DNA from: Flavilitoribacter nigricans DSM 23189 = NBRC 102662
Lineage (GTDB): Bacteria; Bacteroidota; Bacteroidia; Chitinophagales; Saprospiraceae
NCBI RefSeq assembly: GCF_002646595.1
Contig: NZ_PDUD01000001.1
Span: 310,001-374,000, forward strand
DNA: 64,000 nt
Direction of reading: 5' to 3'
Shown: piece by piece, positions 17,134 through 25,896 of the stretch
How positions within the stretch are numbered: position 1 is the stretch's first letter
Layout of the letters: every line of letters starts with the position of its first letter
Notes under the pieces: model-generated
What the model was told of the DNA's origin: nothing
Seen by the model: the letters and a program-made list of their open reading frames with translations, nothing else
Databases searched by the model: none
Program-made: the position numbers and the translations under genes

Positions 17134-17688
17134 GTGACCGAAAAAGAGCTAATTGCCGCTTGTACAAAACAGAACCGAAAGGCACAACAATGGCTTTTCG
17201 ACCAGTATTCCCCTACCATGAACGGAACGCTGAAACGCTACCTCAAGCGTACGGAAGACCGGGAGGATGTGCTGGTAGAAGCATTTTTTAAGGTGCTGAC
17301 GAATATTGAGCAGTTCAAGGGCAACGGCAGCTTTGAAGGTTGGATCCGCCGGATCGTCATTAACGAAGCCCTGATGTTCCTGCGCAAAAAGCACAACTTC
17401 AACATGACGGTCGAGATCGACGATGTAGATGTGCCCTGGCGCAGCAAAGTGCAGGCCGAACTGGAAGCACAGGATATTCTTGATCTGTTGGAAAAATTAC
17501 CAACCGGTTATCGAACCATATTCAACCTCTACGTTCTGGAAGGATACAAACACCGGGAAATCGCCGAGTTACTGGACATCAGTATCAACACCTCCAAATC
17601 GCAGCTTATTCTGGCCAAAAAGCGGATGCAGGAAATGTTGGAAAAAGTCAATTACCCGGGCATACCCTCGAAAGAACAATCCGGTTGA
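17134..17688 (+). CDS. ECF-type RNA polymerase sigma factor
   Basis: This 184-residue sigma-70 family protein has region 2 at about 8-80 (AQQWLFDQYSPTMNGTLKRY, EDVLVEAFFKVLTNIEQFKG, GSFEGWIRRIVINEALMFLR) and region 4 at about 118-170 (LEKLPTGYRTIFNLYVLEGYKHREIAELLDIS), with no region 1 or 3. The start is a GTG at 17134; an in-frame stop at 17116-17118 rules out anything longer. The next gene encodes a small membrane protein likely to be its anti-sigma partner. Such pairs usually answer envelope or stress cues. The target promoters are not visible. Confidence 0.88.
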   Translation: MTEKELIAACTKQNRKAQQWLFDQYSPTMNGTLKRYLKRTEDREDVLVEAFFKVLTNIEQFKGNGSFEGWIRRIVINEALMFLRKKHNFNMTVEIDDVDVPWRSKVQAELEAQDILDLLEKLPTGYRTIFNLYVLEGYKHREIAELLDISINTSKSQLILAKKRMQEMLEKVNYPGIPSKEQSG

Positions 17689-17787
17689 CCCCAATGAAAA
17701 CGTATCATGAAAAATAATTTTTTTCAATTAAATCGATCCAAAGATCAGCACGGTTTGCCTAACCAACGCAAAAGCAGAATTATTAAA

Positions 17788-18255
17788 ATGAAACAATCAA
17801 AAGACATATTCGACCTGTTTCGGGAAAGCAAGCACAAACTGGATGAAGCTCCCAATCCCCAGGCGTGGCGCCGACTGGAGAAACGACTGGACACGCGCCG
17901 GGCTACCCGCGGTGGTTCGCTTTATCGCATTATGGCCATGGCGGCCGGAGTGTTGCTCCTGATCGGCGTGTTCTCTCTGTTACCGGCATTAGATCAAAAC
18001 AGTCCGCAGGAAGATGTAATGGCGCTCAATCATCCACCCTCTGAAATGGAAGACCTGGTCGTGGATCCTGCTGATTCGGACCAGAATATCATCAAGGTGG
18101 TAGAATTCAGCCGCCAGTATCAGGACCGCATGGTTCAACCTATTGAAGAAGGTAGCAGCGCCAAAAAACTGGTGCCCAGCAACCAATTAAATACCAGGAT
18201 CCAAAATGCCGACACTCCCGGCGACACCCTGGCGAAACAAAAATCCGAAGGGTGA
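17788..18255 (+). CDS. Putative single-pass membrane anti-sigma or associated protein
   Basis: About 155 residues. The cytosolic N-terminus MKQSKDIFDLFRESKHKL is followed by PNPQAWRRLEKRLD, one membrane helix at about residues 48-66 (IMAMAAGVLLLIGVFSLLPAL), then a Glu/Asp-rich periplasmic tail. This layout and its position directly after an ECF sigma gene fit Bacteroidota anti-sigma-like partners, but no zinc-binding ZAS motif is present. The frame is open back to 17707 (18 bp after the sigma stop). That longer start adds 27 residues rich in Lys/Arg/Asn/Gln and is less like a protein of this kind, so the ATG at 17788 is preferred with moderate certainty. Confidence 0.6.
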   Translation: MKQSKDIFDLFRESKHKLDEAPNPQAWRRLEKRLDTRRATRGGSLYRIMAMAAGVLLLIGVFSLLPALDQNSPQEDVMALNHPPSEMEDLVVDPADSDQNIIKVVEFSRQYQDRMVQPIEEGSSAKKLVPSNQLNTRIQNADTPGDTLAKQKSEG

Positions 18256-18327
18256 TCTGACATTAACCAGCTGGAGTAAAATCGCACCCCTCCCCTACGG
18301 CCCCGGGCCGGTCGGGAGGAAAGGAAA

Positions 18328-18364
18328 GCGGGCCAGGTATCGATTCCGATACGGCCCGTTTTTT
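18328..18364 (+). terminator. Intrinsic terminator after the sigma/anti-sigma unit
   Basis: The stem CGGGCC...GGCCCG (18329-18334 with 18353-18358) continues inward with TATCG/CGATA across a 2-nt bulge and is followed by T6. It lies about 75 bp past the last stop. Confidence 0.75.
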
Positions 18365-18532
18365 CATTTTTTGGCCTTATTCATTTCTCTGAAGTCCTAT
18401 CCTCCAAAAAAAATTGGTATAAAATTCCCCGTATCCCGGGAGATTTCCGGCTCCCGCCGCACTCCGCCGAAAGATCCGGTGTTTGAAATGTAATAGTATT
18501 ACTTTCATCAATAAGGACACCTAAAACATTTC

Positions 18533-19762
18533 ATGGAGGAGAACAACAATCAACTCAAAAGAACTCTCGGACTTTTAGATATTCTCATGTTTGGCATCGG
18601 CGGTATTGTAGGCGCCGGGATCTACGCGATCATCGGCGAAGCCGGTGGACTGGCCGGCAATACCCTCTGGATCAGTTTTGCCATCGCCGCCTTTGTGGCC
18701 CTACTGACCGGATTGAGCTATGCCGAATTTGTGAGCCAGTTCCCGGATGCGGGCGGGAGTTTTGAATACGTCAAACAGGGCTTCGGTACGAAAACAGCCC
18801 TGGTACTTTCCATTGTTATGCTTTTCACTAATGTGGTAGCGCCGGCCGCCATTGCTATTAGTTTCAGCGATTACCTGAGCCGTCTGATCGAAGTCCCCCA
18901 GTGGGCTACTACCCTGGGTATCATTGGACTTATGGCCCTGGTAAATGTGATCGGTATTCAGCAATCTTCCTGGTTCAATACGGTGGCTACCGTTATTACC
19001 CTGCTCGGATTGGGCGCCGTAGTGGCCTTTGCCGTCCCGGAATGGGGAGAGGCCGATCTGCTCGAATTCCCCGAGAGTGGATGGACGGGTATTCTCGCCG
19101 GTTCCGCACTGATCTTCTTTAGTTATGTAGGATTTGAAGACCTGGTCAAGGTCGCGGAAGAAACCAAGGAACCGGAAAAAACATTGCCCCGGGGTATCAT
19201 CATTTCCGGCATCGCCGTACTGGTCATCTATCTGCTGATCGCGATCAGCGCCGTCAATGTGGTCAGTGCCGATGAACTGGGTAAAAGTGAAGGCCCGCTG
19301 GCCCTGGTGATGAATACGCTCGCCGGACAGGCCTGGGCAACCGGTCTGATCGTAGTGGCACTTTTTGCCACCAGTAAGACCATCCTGTCCAACATCATGG
19401 GAAGCAGCCGGCTGCTGTTTGATGTGGCCCGCGACGGAGGGATTGAGTGGATGAAAAAACTGACCACCGTCAATAAAAAAACGGACACACCGATCTTCGC
19501 CATTATTGCTATCGCTATCCTGGTGATGATCTTCGGCCTGATCGGCAATCTGAAGGTAGTGGCGAGTATCAGTAATATCTTCGTATTTCTGCTTTTCCTT
19601 ACGGTAAATACCGCACTACTCCGTTACCGAAAAACCCACGAAAAAGGCAAGGATGCACCCTTCCGGATCCCGCTGAACGTCAATAATATCCCGATCCCGA
19701 CGGTGATTGCCGTGATTGGATTGCTGACGCTGTTGGGTTTTAATATTTACAATCTATTGTAG
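18533..19762 (+). CDS. APC-superfamily amino acid permease
   Basis: This 409-residue integral membrane transporter has about 11-12 hydrophobic helices. The first helix carries the family signature GIGGIVGAGIYAIIGEAGG, which forms the unwound substrate-binding segment, and helix 6 includes IFFSYVGFEDLVKVAEETKEPEKTLP, the classic APC consensus. Substrate is probably an amino acid or polyamine taken up with protons, but specificity cannot be read. It is convergent with the agmatine deiminase gene (6 bp between stops), so a shared role in arginine or agmatine use is possible but weakly supported. Confidence 0.88.
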   Translation: MEENNNQLKRTLGLLDILMFGIGGIVGAGIYAIIGEAGGLAGNTLWISFAIAAFVALLTGLSYAEFVSQFPDAGGSFEYVKQGFGTKTALVLSIVMLFTNVVAPAAIAISFSDYLSRLIEVPQWATTLGIIGLMALVNVIGIQQSSWFNTVATVITLLGLGAVVAFAVPEWGEADLLEFPESGWTGILAGSALIFFSYVGFEDLVKVAEETKEPEKTLPRGIIISGIAVLVIYLLIAISAVNVVSADELGKSEGPLALVMNTLAGQAWATGLIVVALFATSKTILSNIMGSSRLLFDVARDGGIEWMKKLTTVNKKTDTPIFAIIAIAILVMIFGLIGNLKVVASISNIFVFLLFLTVNTALLRYRKTHEKGKDAPFRIPLNVNNIPIPTVIAVIGLLTLLGFNIYNLL

Positions 19763-19768
19763 ATCGAC

Positions 19769-20803
19769 TTACCGCCCAATCCCCACCGCCGCAGGATACT
19801 GCATCGTCACACAGTGCAAAGAACCATGCTGTTCGATCAGCGCGCGGCAGTTGATCCCAATGATCTCGTGCTCGGGGAAACAAAAGGCTAGCTGTTGGAG
19901 GGCCGCTTCATCCTGCGGTACCTGGTAGATAGGGGCCAGCACAGCTTCATTAATGATCAGAAAATTCGCATAGGTAGCGGGCAGGCGATGTCCGTCCTCT
20001 GCGTAACAGGCTTCCGGCCAGGGCAAGGGGATCAGCCGGTAAGGCGTACCATCTGCTTTCCGGAAAGCCTGCAGTTCCTGCTCCATCGCCTGAAAATCGG
20101 TGTAGTGCACATCTTCCGGATCATCGCACTGGACGTAGGCGATCGTGTCGGGATCACAAAAACGCGCCAGGGTATCGATATGTGAATCCGTATCGTCTCC
20201 GTCCAGATGGCCGTGCTCCAGCCAGAGTATCCGGTCACAGCCAAAGCGGTCCCGCAAAACTGCTTCGGTCGCTGCATGATCCAGATGGGGATTCCGGTTT
20301 GGGCTCAACATGCAGGCGGTGGTGGTCATTAAAGTCCCCTGACCGTCCGTTTCAATGCCGCCGCCTTCCAGTACAATGCCTCCCGCCTGCACGGCGGTGT
20401 CGCCCAGGATGCCCTGCTCCTGTAGCCCGGAAGTCAGTAGATTATCGAGATAGGCTGGGAATTTCAATCCCCATCCGTTGAAGACGAAATCCCAGATCAG
20501 AGGGTTTCCTCCGGGCTGCAGTACGGTAATGCCACCGTGATCCCGTGCCCAGGTATCGTTGGAGGGAAGGTCCACCAGTACGAGTCGGTCTTTGGGCAGC
20601 CCGCCCAGATAAGCCGCTACCCGGTCGATATCGTCGCAGATTACCAGCACCGATTCGTACCGGCTGATGGCGGTAATGATCTCTACAAAACAGGGAATGA
20701 CGGCTTCCAGATACGGAGCCCAGTCGGAATCGGCGTGCGGAAAGGTAAGCTGTACGGCACACTGCGGTTCCCACTCCGCCGGCAAACGGTATGGATTTGA
20801 CAT
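19769..20803 (-). CDS. aguA: Agmatine deiminase / peptidyl-arginine deiminase family
   Basis: This 344-residue guanidine-modifying enzyme hydrolyses agmatine to N-carbamoylputrescine plus ammonia, the first step to putrescine. It has the pentein fold, with ARDHGG near residue 90, VLEGGGIETDGQGTLMTT in the middle, LEHGHLDGDDTDSHID containing the catalytic His/Asp, and the nucleophile Cys331 in GSLHCVTMQYP near the C-terminus. All catalytic elements are present and length is normal. The short C-terminal extension after the Cys motif is usual. The symbol is by family; activity on agmatine is inferred. Confidence 0.88.
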   Translation of the reverse strand: MSNPYRLPAEWEPQCAVQLTFPHADSDWAPYLEAVIPCFVEIITAISRYESVLVICDDIDRVAAYLGGLPKDRLVLVDLPSNDTWARDHGGITVLQPGGNPLIWDFVFNGWGLKFPAYLDNLLTSGLQEQGILGDTAVQAGGIVLEGGGIETDGQGTLMTTTACMLSPNRNPHLDHAATEAVLRDRFGCDRILWLEHGHLDGDDTDSHIDTLARFCDPDTIAYVQCDDPEDVHYTDFQAMEQELQAFRKADGTPYRLIPLPWPEACYAEDGHRLPATYANFLIINEAVLAPIYQVPQDEAALQQLAFCFPEHEIIGINCRALIEQHGSLHCVTMQYPAAVGIGR

Positions 20804-20927
20804 GCTTTATTTTCAGATTTTGTGGAGATTAGAAACTCCGGATTGGTTTGATCCGGCAGTTCCCTACGATCGCATTTTTCCTAAACTCACCGGCAGGGAT
20901 CTACAACTGGTGCCCCATTTTCCCTCC

Positions 20928-22481
20928 CTATCGGCAATAATCCGGCAAAGTAAACCATATCTTTTTAGAATAGTCCAACTCCTGCGGACTTTCCCCATCC
21001 GTCAGCGGCATTTTCCATAGATTCCCCGAATTCGGGTTGAACTGTACCCACATAAGCACATTGAAAAAATCTGCATTTTCGGTCGTGATGCGGAACAGGT
21101 AAACACTGTCCTTTTGAATATCCAGATCAGCCGCCCCGAAAGGATTCGATTCCGTTAGATAGATGATCTGTTCCCCCTGCCTTTGGGTCTGTTCCACGAG
21201 CGTTTGCACTTCGGGAGCGCTGCGCACCACCTCCAATACCTGACGTTCGCAATCACCCATCAGGGCCAGTTTGGAATCTTCCCGCAGTTTCAGCCGGTAT
21301 AAGGTATCCGTTTCGGTAGCACTCAGGATGACCACTTCCGGTTCCATCTGGTAATTTTCCCGGATGGAATACAGGCCTTTCAAACCTTCTTCATCCAGAT
21401 CTTCCAGCCACTGGGTAGATTGAAAATGAGCGCCGTCCAGCAGTGCAAATTCGATCTCCGCCCCCTCCAGCACCACCCCGTCCAGACGGCAATTGGTGAA
21501 AGAGCCACTGATCCTGGACTGACTAAGATCCACGCCCTGCAGATTGGCGTTGGCAAAGTCGACATTGACCAGTTCGGAAGAGCGAAGTTTTACTTCCCGC
21601 AACTGTGCACCCTGCAGGTTGACGTTTTCCAGGTGCGTATCCGACAGATCCGCCATGTTGAGTATGGCAAATTCCAGATCCGCATCGCGGAATACCGCAT
21701 CCGGAAAATGAGCATGCTCCAGGTTGACATTGCGGAGGTAGGCCTCGGCGAAATTGGCCTGCTTCAGATCGGCATAACTGAAATTAGACTTCTCAAAGAT
21801 CTTATCGTAGGTAGCTTCATCCAAAAGGCTATTGACGAGAGCGAACAATAACTGCCCCCTTTCCGGACTCAGCGGTCCGGCGGTGAGTTCATCGTTTTCC
21901 AAATAGCGGTAGGGTAATAATGCCTGACTGAGGGCGGCGATACGACCGATCAGTTCATCGCTGAGTTGCCGGGAGCCGTCCGGTGCGTTTTTCAGTTCCT
22001 CGTCGATCTTGTCCATGATGTTACTCATGAGGAAGATGAAGGAACTCCGGCGGTGGCTTTCGTCGAGCTGGACCTGCTGATCGAGCCGCAGGTTTTGATT
22101 CTGGATCAGTTGATTCTGGTAATCCAGCTTTTCATTCTGGGTGCTCAGAATGACCGTTTGTACCATCAGGACGAGTATGGGAATAATGGCGGCGCTGATG
22201 GCAAAGATGCCGATCCGGGTAACTCGCCAGATGACGTGGGAAGAAACATCCGCCATCGTGTCCTTGCTGACATTATGGGGCAATTCGTTGTAAAGTCGGG
22301 CCAGGCTGCGCTTGAGGCCTTTGCCAGCCGCCAGGCTGGAGGCATTCATAGCCAGTTTCCGGAAAAAAGCTTTTCCGCTCTGGAGCAGGCTATCCTGTCC
22401 GCCTTCCTCAATCGACTGTCGGAGGCGCCGATTTTCCTCCCGCAGCGCTTCCAGTTGTTTTTGGGTATTATCAGGTGTCAT
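20928..22481 (-). CDS. Membrane-anchored pentapeptide-repeat protein
   Basis: This 517-residue protein has an N-terminal short coiled coil (LEALREENRRLRQ), a hydrophobic segment near residues 92-112 (IGIFAISAAIIPILVLMVQ), and a second coiled coil rich in Gln/Asn. A run of pentapeptide repeats covers roughly 225-350 (FSYADLKQANFAEAYLRNVN and onward, pattern A(D/N)LxX), forming a right-handed quadrilateral helix. The C-terminal 160 residues contain no recognised domain. Pentapeptide proteins serve varied scaffolding roles; a membrane-linked form suggests a protein-protein platform. The neighbouring genes give no clear role. A separate short gap of 124 bp divides it from the deiminase gene. Confidence 0.8.
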   Translation of the reverse strand: MTPDNTQKQLEALREENRRLRQSIEEGGQDSLLQSGKAFFRKLAMNASSLAAGKGLKRSLARLYNELPHNVSKDTMADVSSHVIWRVTRIGIFAISAAIIPILVLMVQTVILSTQNEKLDYQNQLIQNQNLRLDQQVQLDESHRRSSFIFLMSNIMDKIDEELKNAPDGSRQLSDELIGRIAALSQALLPYRYLENDELTAGPLSPERGQLLFALVNSLLDEATYDKIFEKSNFSYADLKQANFAEAYLRNVNLEHAHFPDAVFRDADLEFAILNMADLSDTHLENVNLQGAQLREVKLRSSELVNVDFANANLQGVDLSQSRISGSFTNCRLDGVVLEGAEIEFALLDGAHFQSTQWLEDLDEEGLKGLYSIRENYQMEPEVVILSATETDTLYRLKLREDSKLALMGDCERQVLEVVRSAPEVQTLVEQTQRQGEQIIYLTESNPFGAADLDIQKDSVYLFRITTENADFFNVLMWVQFNPNSGNLWKMPLTDGESPQELDYSKKIWFTLPDYCR

Positions 22482-22550
22482 CGATCTAAAGTATCATGGA
22501 GACCAAATATAGTCATTGATTTGTTGGATCGGGAGCAGGTTACCCGGAAT

Positions 22551-23054
22551 TTACTTCCGGCCTCTTTTTCCCAACTCAACTACCTGTAGATCGGACACGA
22601 CCCCATTGGCGACCGAAAAGCGGACCAGGGTGCGGATCTGGTGGAAACCGTGGTGCCCGCAAGCTCCGGGATTAATGTGCAGCAACTGGTATTTCGGATC
22701 GGGCATCACCTTCAGGATATGAGAGTGCCCGGATATAAAAAGTCCGGGAGGGTTGAGCTGCATCCCCTCCCGAACTCTTTTTTGGTAGTTTCCCGGATAG
22801 CCGCCGATGTGGGTGATCCAGACATCTAGGCCTTCGCAGACAAAATGCTGATCCAGCGGAAATTGCCGACGCAAACGTGCATCATCGATATTACCGTAAA
22901 CGGCCCGCAATGGTTTGAGGTCCGCCAGACGGTCCGTCACTTCCGGATCTCCGATATCGCCGGCGTGCCAGATCTCGTCGCATTCGGCAAAATATCCGAG
23001 AATATGATCATCTATATAGCTGTGGTTATCGGATAAAAGTCCGATCCTTTTCAT
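22551..23054 (-). CDS. YfcE/MJ0936-type metallophosphoesterase
   Basis: This 167-residue calcineurin-like phosphodiesterase carries the metal-binding motifs DNH (LLSDNHSYID), GDIGD, GNID (YGNIDDARL), and GHSH plus NPGA near the C-terminus (SGHSHILK, HINPGACG). This is the compact YfcE-type single-domain architecture. Metal ligands are all present. Substrate is unknown; relatives cleave model phosphodiesters. It is translationally coupled to the upstream papain-like gene by an ATGA overlap (23051-23054), so the two products are made together although one is cytosolic and the other secreted. Confidence 0.85.
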   Translation of the reverse strand: MKRIGLLSDNHSYIDDHILGYFAECDEIWHAGDIGDPEVTDRLADLKPLRAVYGNIDDARLRRQFPLDQHFVCEGLDVWITHIGGYPGNYQKRVREGMQLNPPGLFISGHSHILKVMPDPKYQLLHINPGACGHHGFHQIRTLVRFSVANGVVSDLQVVELGKRGRK

Positions 23055-23866
23055 GGATAAGTCTCATTGGGGATCAATACGTAGCCGTTGGTGGCCAGTT
23101 TGCCAAAATCGTCGTATTTGATCCAGATGTAGCCGTTGATGCCCCAGGCCGTACCCCAGGTACTCATCAGCTCAAATGCTTCTTCGTTTTCGTTGTACCC
23201 CACTACGATGAGGTAATCAGTAGCCGTACCATTGCCCACCTTTTCCAGGTGGCGGGTACTGACCTGGCCTTTCAGTTTGCCGTCCGTAGCGAATTCTACC
23301 AATATCGGATTGCCTTTCATCAGGGCCTTTTTGGCCTCAAAAACACGCTGGCGATCCCGGGTCAGATTGGAAAAAACGTGCAGGTAATTGACCACATCGA
23401 ACTTCTGGGTGGAAAACACCGCGCCCGTCAGTTCCCCGGCATCGTAAGGAACGATGGCCGCATTTACGGTCCCCTGTTCGGCCAGAAAACCCAGTACCTC
23501 TTTGGAGTTGTTGGCTTTTCCACTGCCGGCCAGGCTCAAGTTGATGAAGTCCGGGCTTAAGTTGATCTTGTAGTTGCGCCCCAGATTGACGTAATACTCC
23601 AGACAATACGCCGCCGCATAGGCCAGATCATTACCCCGAAACCCCGTTTTGCGCACGGGCATCATGTAGGGCTTCAGACTCTGTTGTTCCAGCAGGTCGC
23701 GGGCACTGCTGCCCACCCCCGGTACGATGTACATAAAATTCTCGATCTGGTCGGGAGCACTCAATCCCAGGGTCATTCCCGCCGCAGATTTAGCCCGTGG
23801 GTTCTGAGCGTTCAGGTTCAGGGAAAAAAACAGGCAAACGAAGAAAAGAAAATAGGGGGATCTCAT
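23051..23866 (-). CDS. Secreted papain-like (C1) protein lacking the catalytic residues
   Basis: This 271-residue protein has a cleavable signal peptide (MRSPYFLFFVCLFFSLNLNA). The mature part follows the papain layout: MPVRKTGFRGNDLAYAAA aligns with the active-site segment PVRxQGxCGxCWAFA, TDYLIVVGYNE with the His segment (HAVxIVGY), and STWGTAWGINGYIWIKY with the Asn segment NSWGxxWGxxGY. In this protein Cys is replaced by Asp80, His by Asp217, Asn by Thr236, and the oxyanion Gln by Thr. All catalytic positions are therefore lost while the scaffold signatures remain, so it is probably a pseudoprotease with a binding role. It shares an ATGA overlap with the downstream phosphoesterase gene. 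Fold assignment is inferred from these motifs. Confidence 0.75.
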   Translation of the reverse strand: MRSPYFLFFVCLFFSLNLNAQNPRAKSAAGMTLGLSAPDQIENFMYIVPGVGSSARDLLEQQSLKPYMMPVRKTGFRGNDLAYAAAYCLEYYVNLGRNYKINLSPDFINLSLAGSGKANNSKEVLGFLAEQGTVNAAIVPYDAGELTGAVFSTQKFDVVNYLHVFSNLTRDRQRVFEAKKALMKGNPILVEFATDGKLKGQVSTRHLEKVGNGTATDYLIVVGYNENEEAFELMSTWGTAWGINGYIWIKYDDFGKLATNGYVLIPNETYP

Positions 23867-24022
23867 GTGATAGATAGTTAGTGTGTGAATAGGAATTAAT
23901 TACGGGGCGCTTACCGGCAAGCGTACGGACATCGCCGTACGGACAGCCTGCATTAACAACGAGAATTTCCCTAATTTCTTTTTCTTATAGCCAAAAATTA
24001 TATTTTTCCTGACCAGATTGAC

Positions 24023-25564
24023 CTAGAGCGGAATGTTGCCGTGTTTTTTCTTCGGCAAGCTGGCCACTTTGTTCTCCAGCATGGTAAAGGCCCGGAGCAG
24101 TTTGCGCCGGGTCTCGGAAGGCAGAATGACCTCATCGATGAATCCGCGGGCCGCCGCCCGGTAGGGATGTGCGAACTTTTCCTTGTATTCCTGCTCTTTA
24201 TCCCGGAGCACGGCCTCCGGATCTTCAGCCTCCTGGATCTCTTTGCGGAAGATGATCTCCGAAGCGCCCTTGGCTCCCATCACTGCAATTTCGGCAATTG
24301 GCCAGGCGTAGTTCATATCCGCACCGATGTGTTTGGAGTTCATCACGTCATAGGCGCCTCCATAGGCCTTACGGGTGATCAGACTGACCCTCGGCACCGT
24401 AGCTTCACTGAAGGCATACAGCAATTTTGCACCGTTGGTGATAATACCGTTCCACTCCTGATCGGTGCCCGGCAGGAAACCCGGCACATCTACTAATACC
24501 AGCAGCGGAATATTGAAACAATCGCAGAAGCGCACGAAACGGGCTCCTTTACGCGAACTGTCCACGTCCAGTACCCCGGCCAGGCTCATTGGCTGGTTGC
24601 CGACGATACCGATGCTGCGTCCTCCCAGTCGGGCAAAGCCCACGATGATGTTCTCGGCAAAATCCTTATGGATCTCGAGGAAGGAATCCGCATCGACGAT
24701 CCCGTTCACCACTTCCCGCATGTCGTACGGTAGGTGACTGTCTTCCGGTACGATATTGTCCAGTTCCGGCCGGAGTTCATCTTCGATCTCAACGCTTAGT
24801 TTTTCCGCTTTCTCTTCGCAGTTCTGGGGTAGATAACTGATCAGTCGTTTGACCTTATTGATCGCCTGGAGATCGTTCGCCGCGGTGAGGTGGGTTACCC
24901 CGGATTTCACGGCATGGGTCATGGCACCGCCCAGCTCTTCGGCCGTAACCGTTTCGTTGGTCACCGTTTTCACTACGTTCGGACCGGTTACGAACATATA
25001 GGAGGTATCCTCTACCATAATGGTGAAATCCGTGATGGCTGGAGAATAAACGGCTCCCCCCGCACAAGGGCCCATGATGAGGGATATTTGCGGAATCACG
25101 CCGGAAGCCCGTACGTTGCGGTAGAAAATATCGGCATAACCACCCAAAGACCGCACACCTTCCTGAATACGCGCGCCACCGGAGTCATTCAGACCGATCA
25201 GCGGAGCGCCATTCTGCATGGCCAGTTCCATGATCTTACAGATCTTCTCGGCGTGGGTTTCGGATAAGGAACCTCCAAAAACAGTAAAATCCTGGGAAAA
25301 TACGTAGACCAGGCGACCGTTGATGGTCCCGTATCCGGTGATCACCCCGTCGCCGAGGATGACCTGCTTATCCATGCCAAAATCGGTCGTACGGTGCGTC
25401 ACCAACATGCCGATCTCCTCGAAAGAGCCCCGGTCCAGCAGGAAGTGGATACGTTCGCGGGCTGTGAGTTTCCCTTTCTTATGTTGGGTGTCGACCCGCG
25501 TCTGACCGCCCCCCAGTTTGGCCTCGGTCTTTTTCTCGCGGAGCGTTTCTATCTTATCTTTCAT
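24023..25564 (-). CDS. Acyl-CoA carboxylase, carboxyltransferase subunit
   Basis: This 513-residue protein has the two-crotonase-domain fold of propionyl/acetyl-CoA carboxylase beta chains. The N-terminal half has [37 protein letters not shown] and [13 protein letters not shown]; the C-terminal half has [43 protein letters not shown] and [10 protein letters not shown]. It transfers carboxyl from biotin to an acyl-CoA, most likely propionyl-CoA (PccB type). Its partner biotin carboxylase is probably the gene at 27269, separated by a divergent aminotransferase. No biotin carrier protein gene is in the window. Substrate is inferred from similarity. Confidence 0.88.
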   Translation of the reverse strand: MKDKIETLREKKTEAKLGGGQTRVDTQHKKGKLTARERIHFLLDRGSFEEIGMLVTHRTTDFGMDKQVILGDGVITGYGTINGRLVYVFSQDFTVFGGSLSETHAEKICKIMELAMQNGAPLIGLNDSGGARIQEGVRSLGGYADIFYRNVRASGVIPQISLIMGPCAGGAVYSPAITDFTIMVEDTSYMFVTGPNVVKTVTNETVTAEELGGAMTHAVKSGVTHLTAANDLQAINKVKRLISYLPQNCEEKAEKLSVEIEDELRPELDNIVPEDSHLPYDMREVVNGIVDADSFLEIHKDFAENIIVGFARLGGRSIGIVGNQPMSLAGVLDVDSSRKGARFVRFCDCFNIPLLVLVDVPGFLPGTDQEWNGIITNGAKLLYAFSEATVPRVSLITRKAYGGAYDVMNSKHIGADMNYAWPIAEIAVMGAKGASEIIFRKEIQEAEDPEAVLRDKEQEYKEKFAHPYRAAARGFIDEVILPSETRRKLLRAFTMLENKVASLPKKKHGNIPL

Positions 25565-25896
25565 GTAATGGTTTTAATGGTCCAGGTTTGGATAGGAGCG
25601 CCGGATCTCGTGTCGATCGGCTAGTCGGCAAATATAATATTTTAAAGTAGAAGGAAAACCGGCGGAGTCCTGCAGGAGGGTGTATTTTGTACCCGATCAG
25701 TCTCGTGCAAAGACAATGTAATTTATCACGAATCGTTAATTTTTTAACAAAGAGAAACCTTTTTCTAAAGAATTCAACAGGTCGTTCAAATTTCTCCAAA
25801 AAGGCATCGAGTTACCCGCAAATAACCTACTTTTGCTGCCGAAATATTCATGAAGCTATTTAAAGCTTTCCTACAAACAATTAAACCTTTAATTCC
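25565..25896. promoter_or_regulatory. Divergent promoter region between the carboxyltransferase and aminotransferase genes
   Basis: 332 bp without a credible gene. TACTTTTG at 25828-25835 is a perfect TAnnTTTG box 61 bp before the aminotransferase ATG, though no good TTTG lies about 20 bp upstream of it. An 81-codon minus frame here overlaps the carboxyltransferase start and looks spurious. Confidence 0.4.

Noticed and set aside
17034-17291. 85-codon ORF ahead of the sigma factor
   Set aside because: It overlaps the sigma gene out of frame and lacks coding character.
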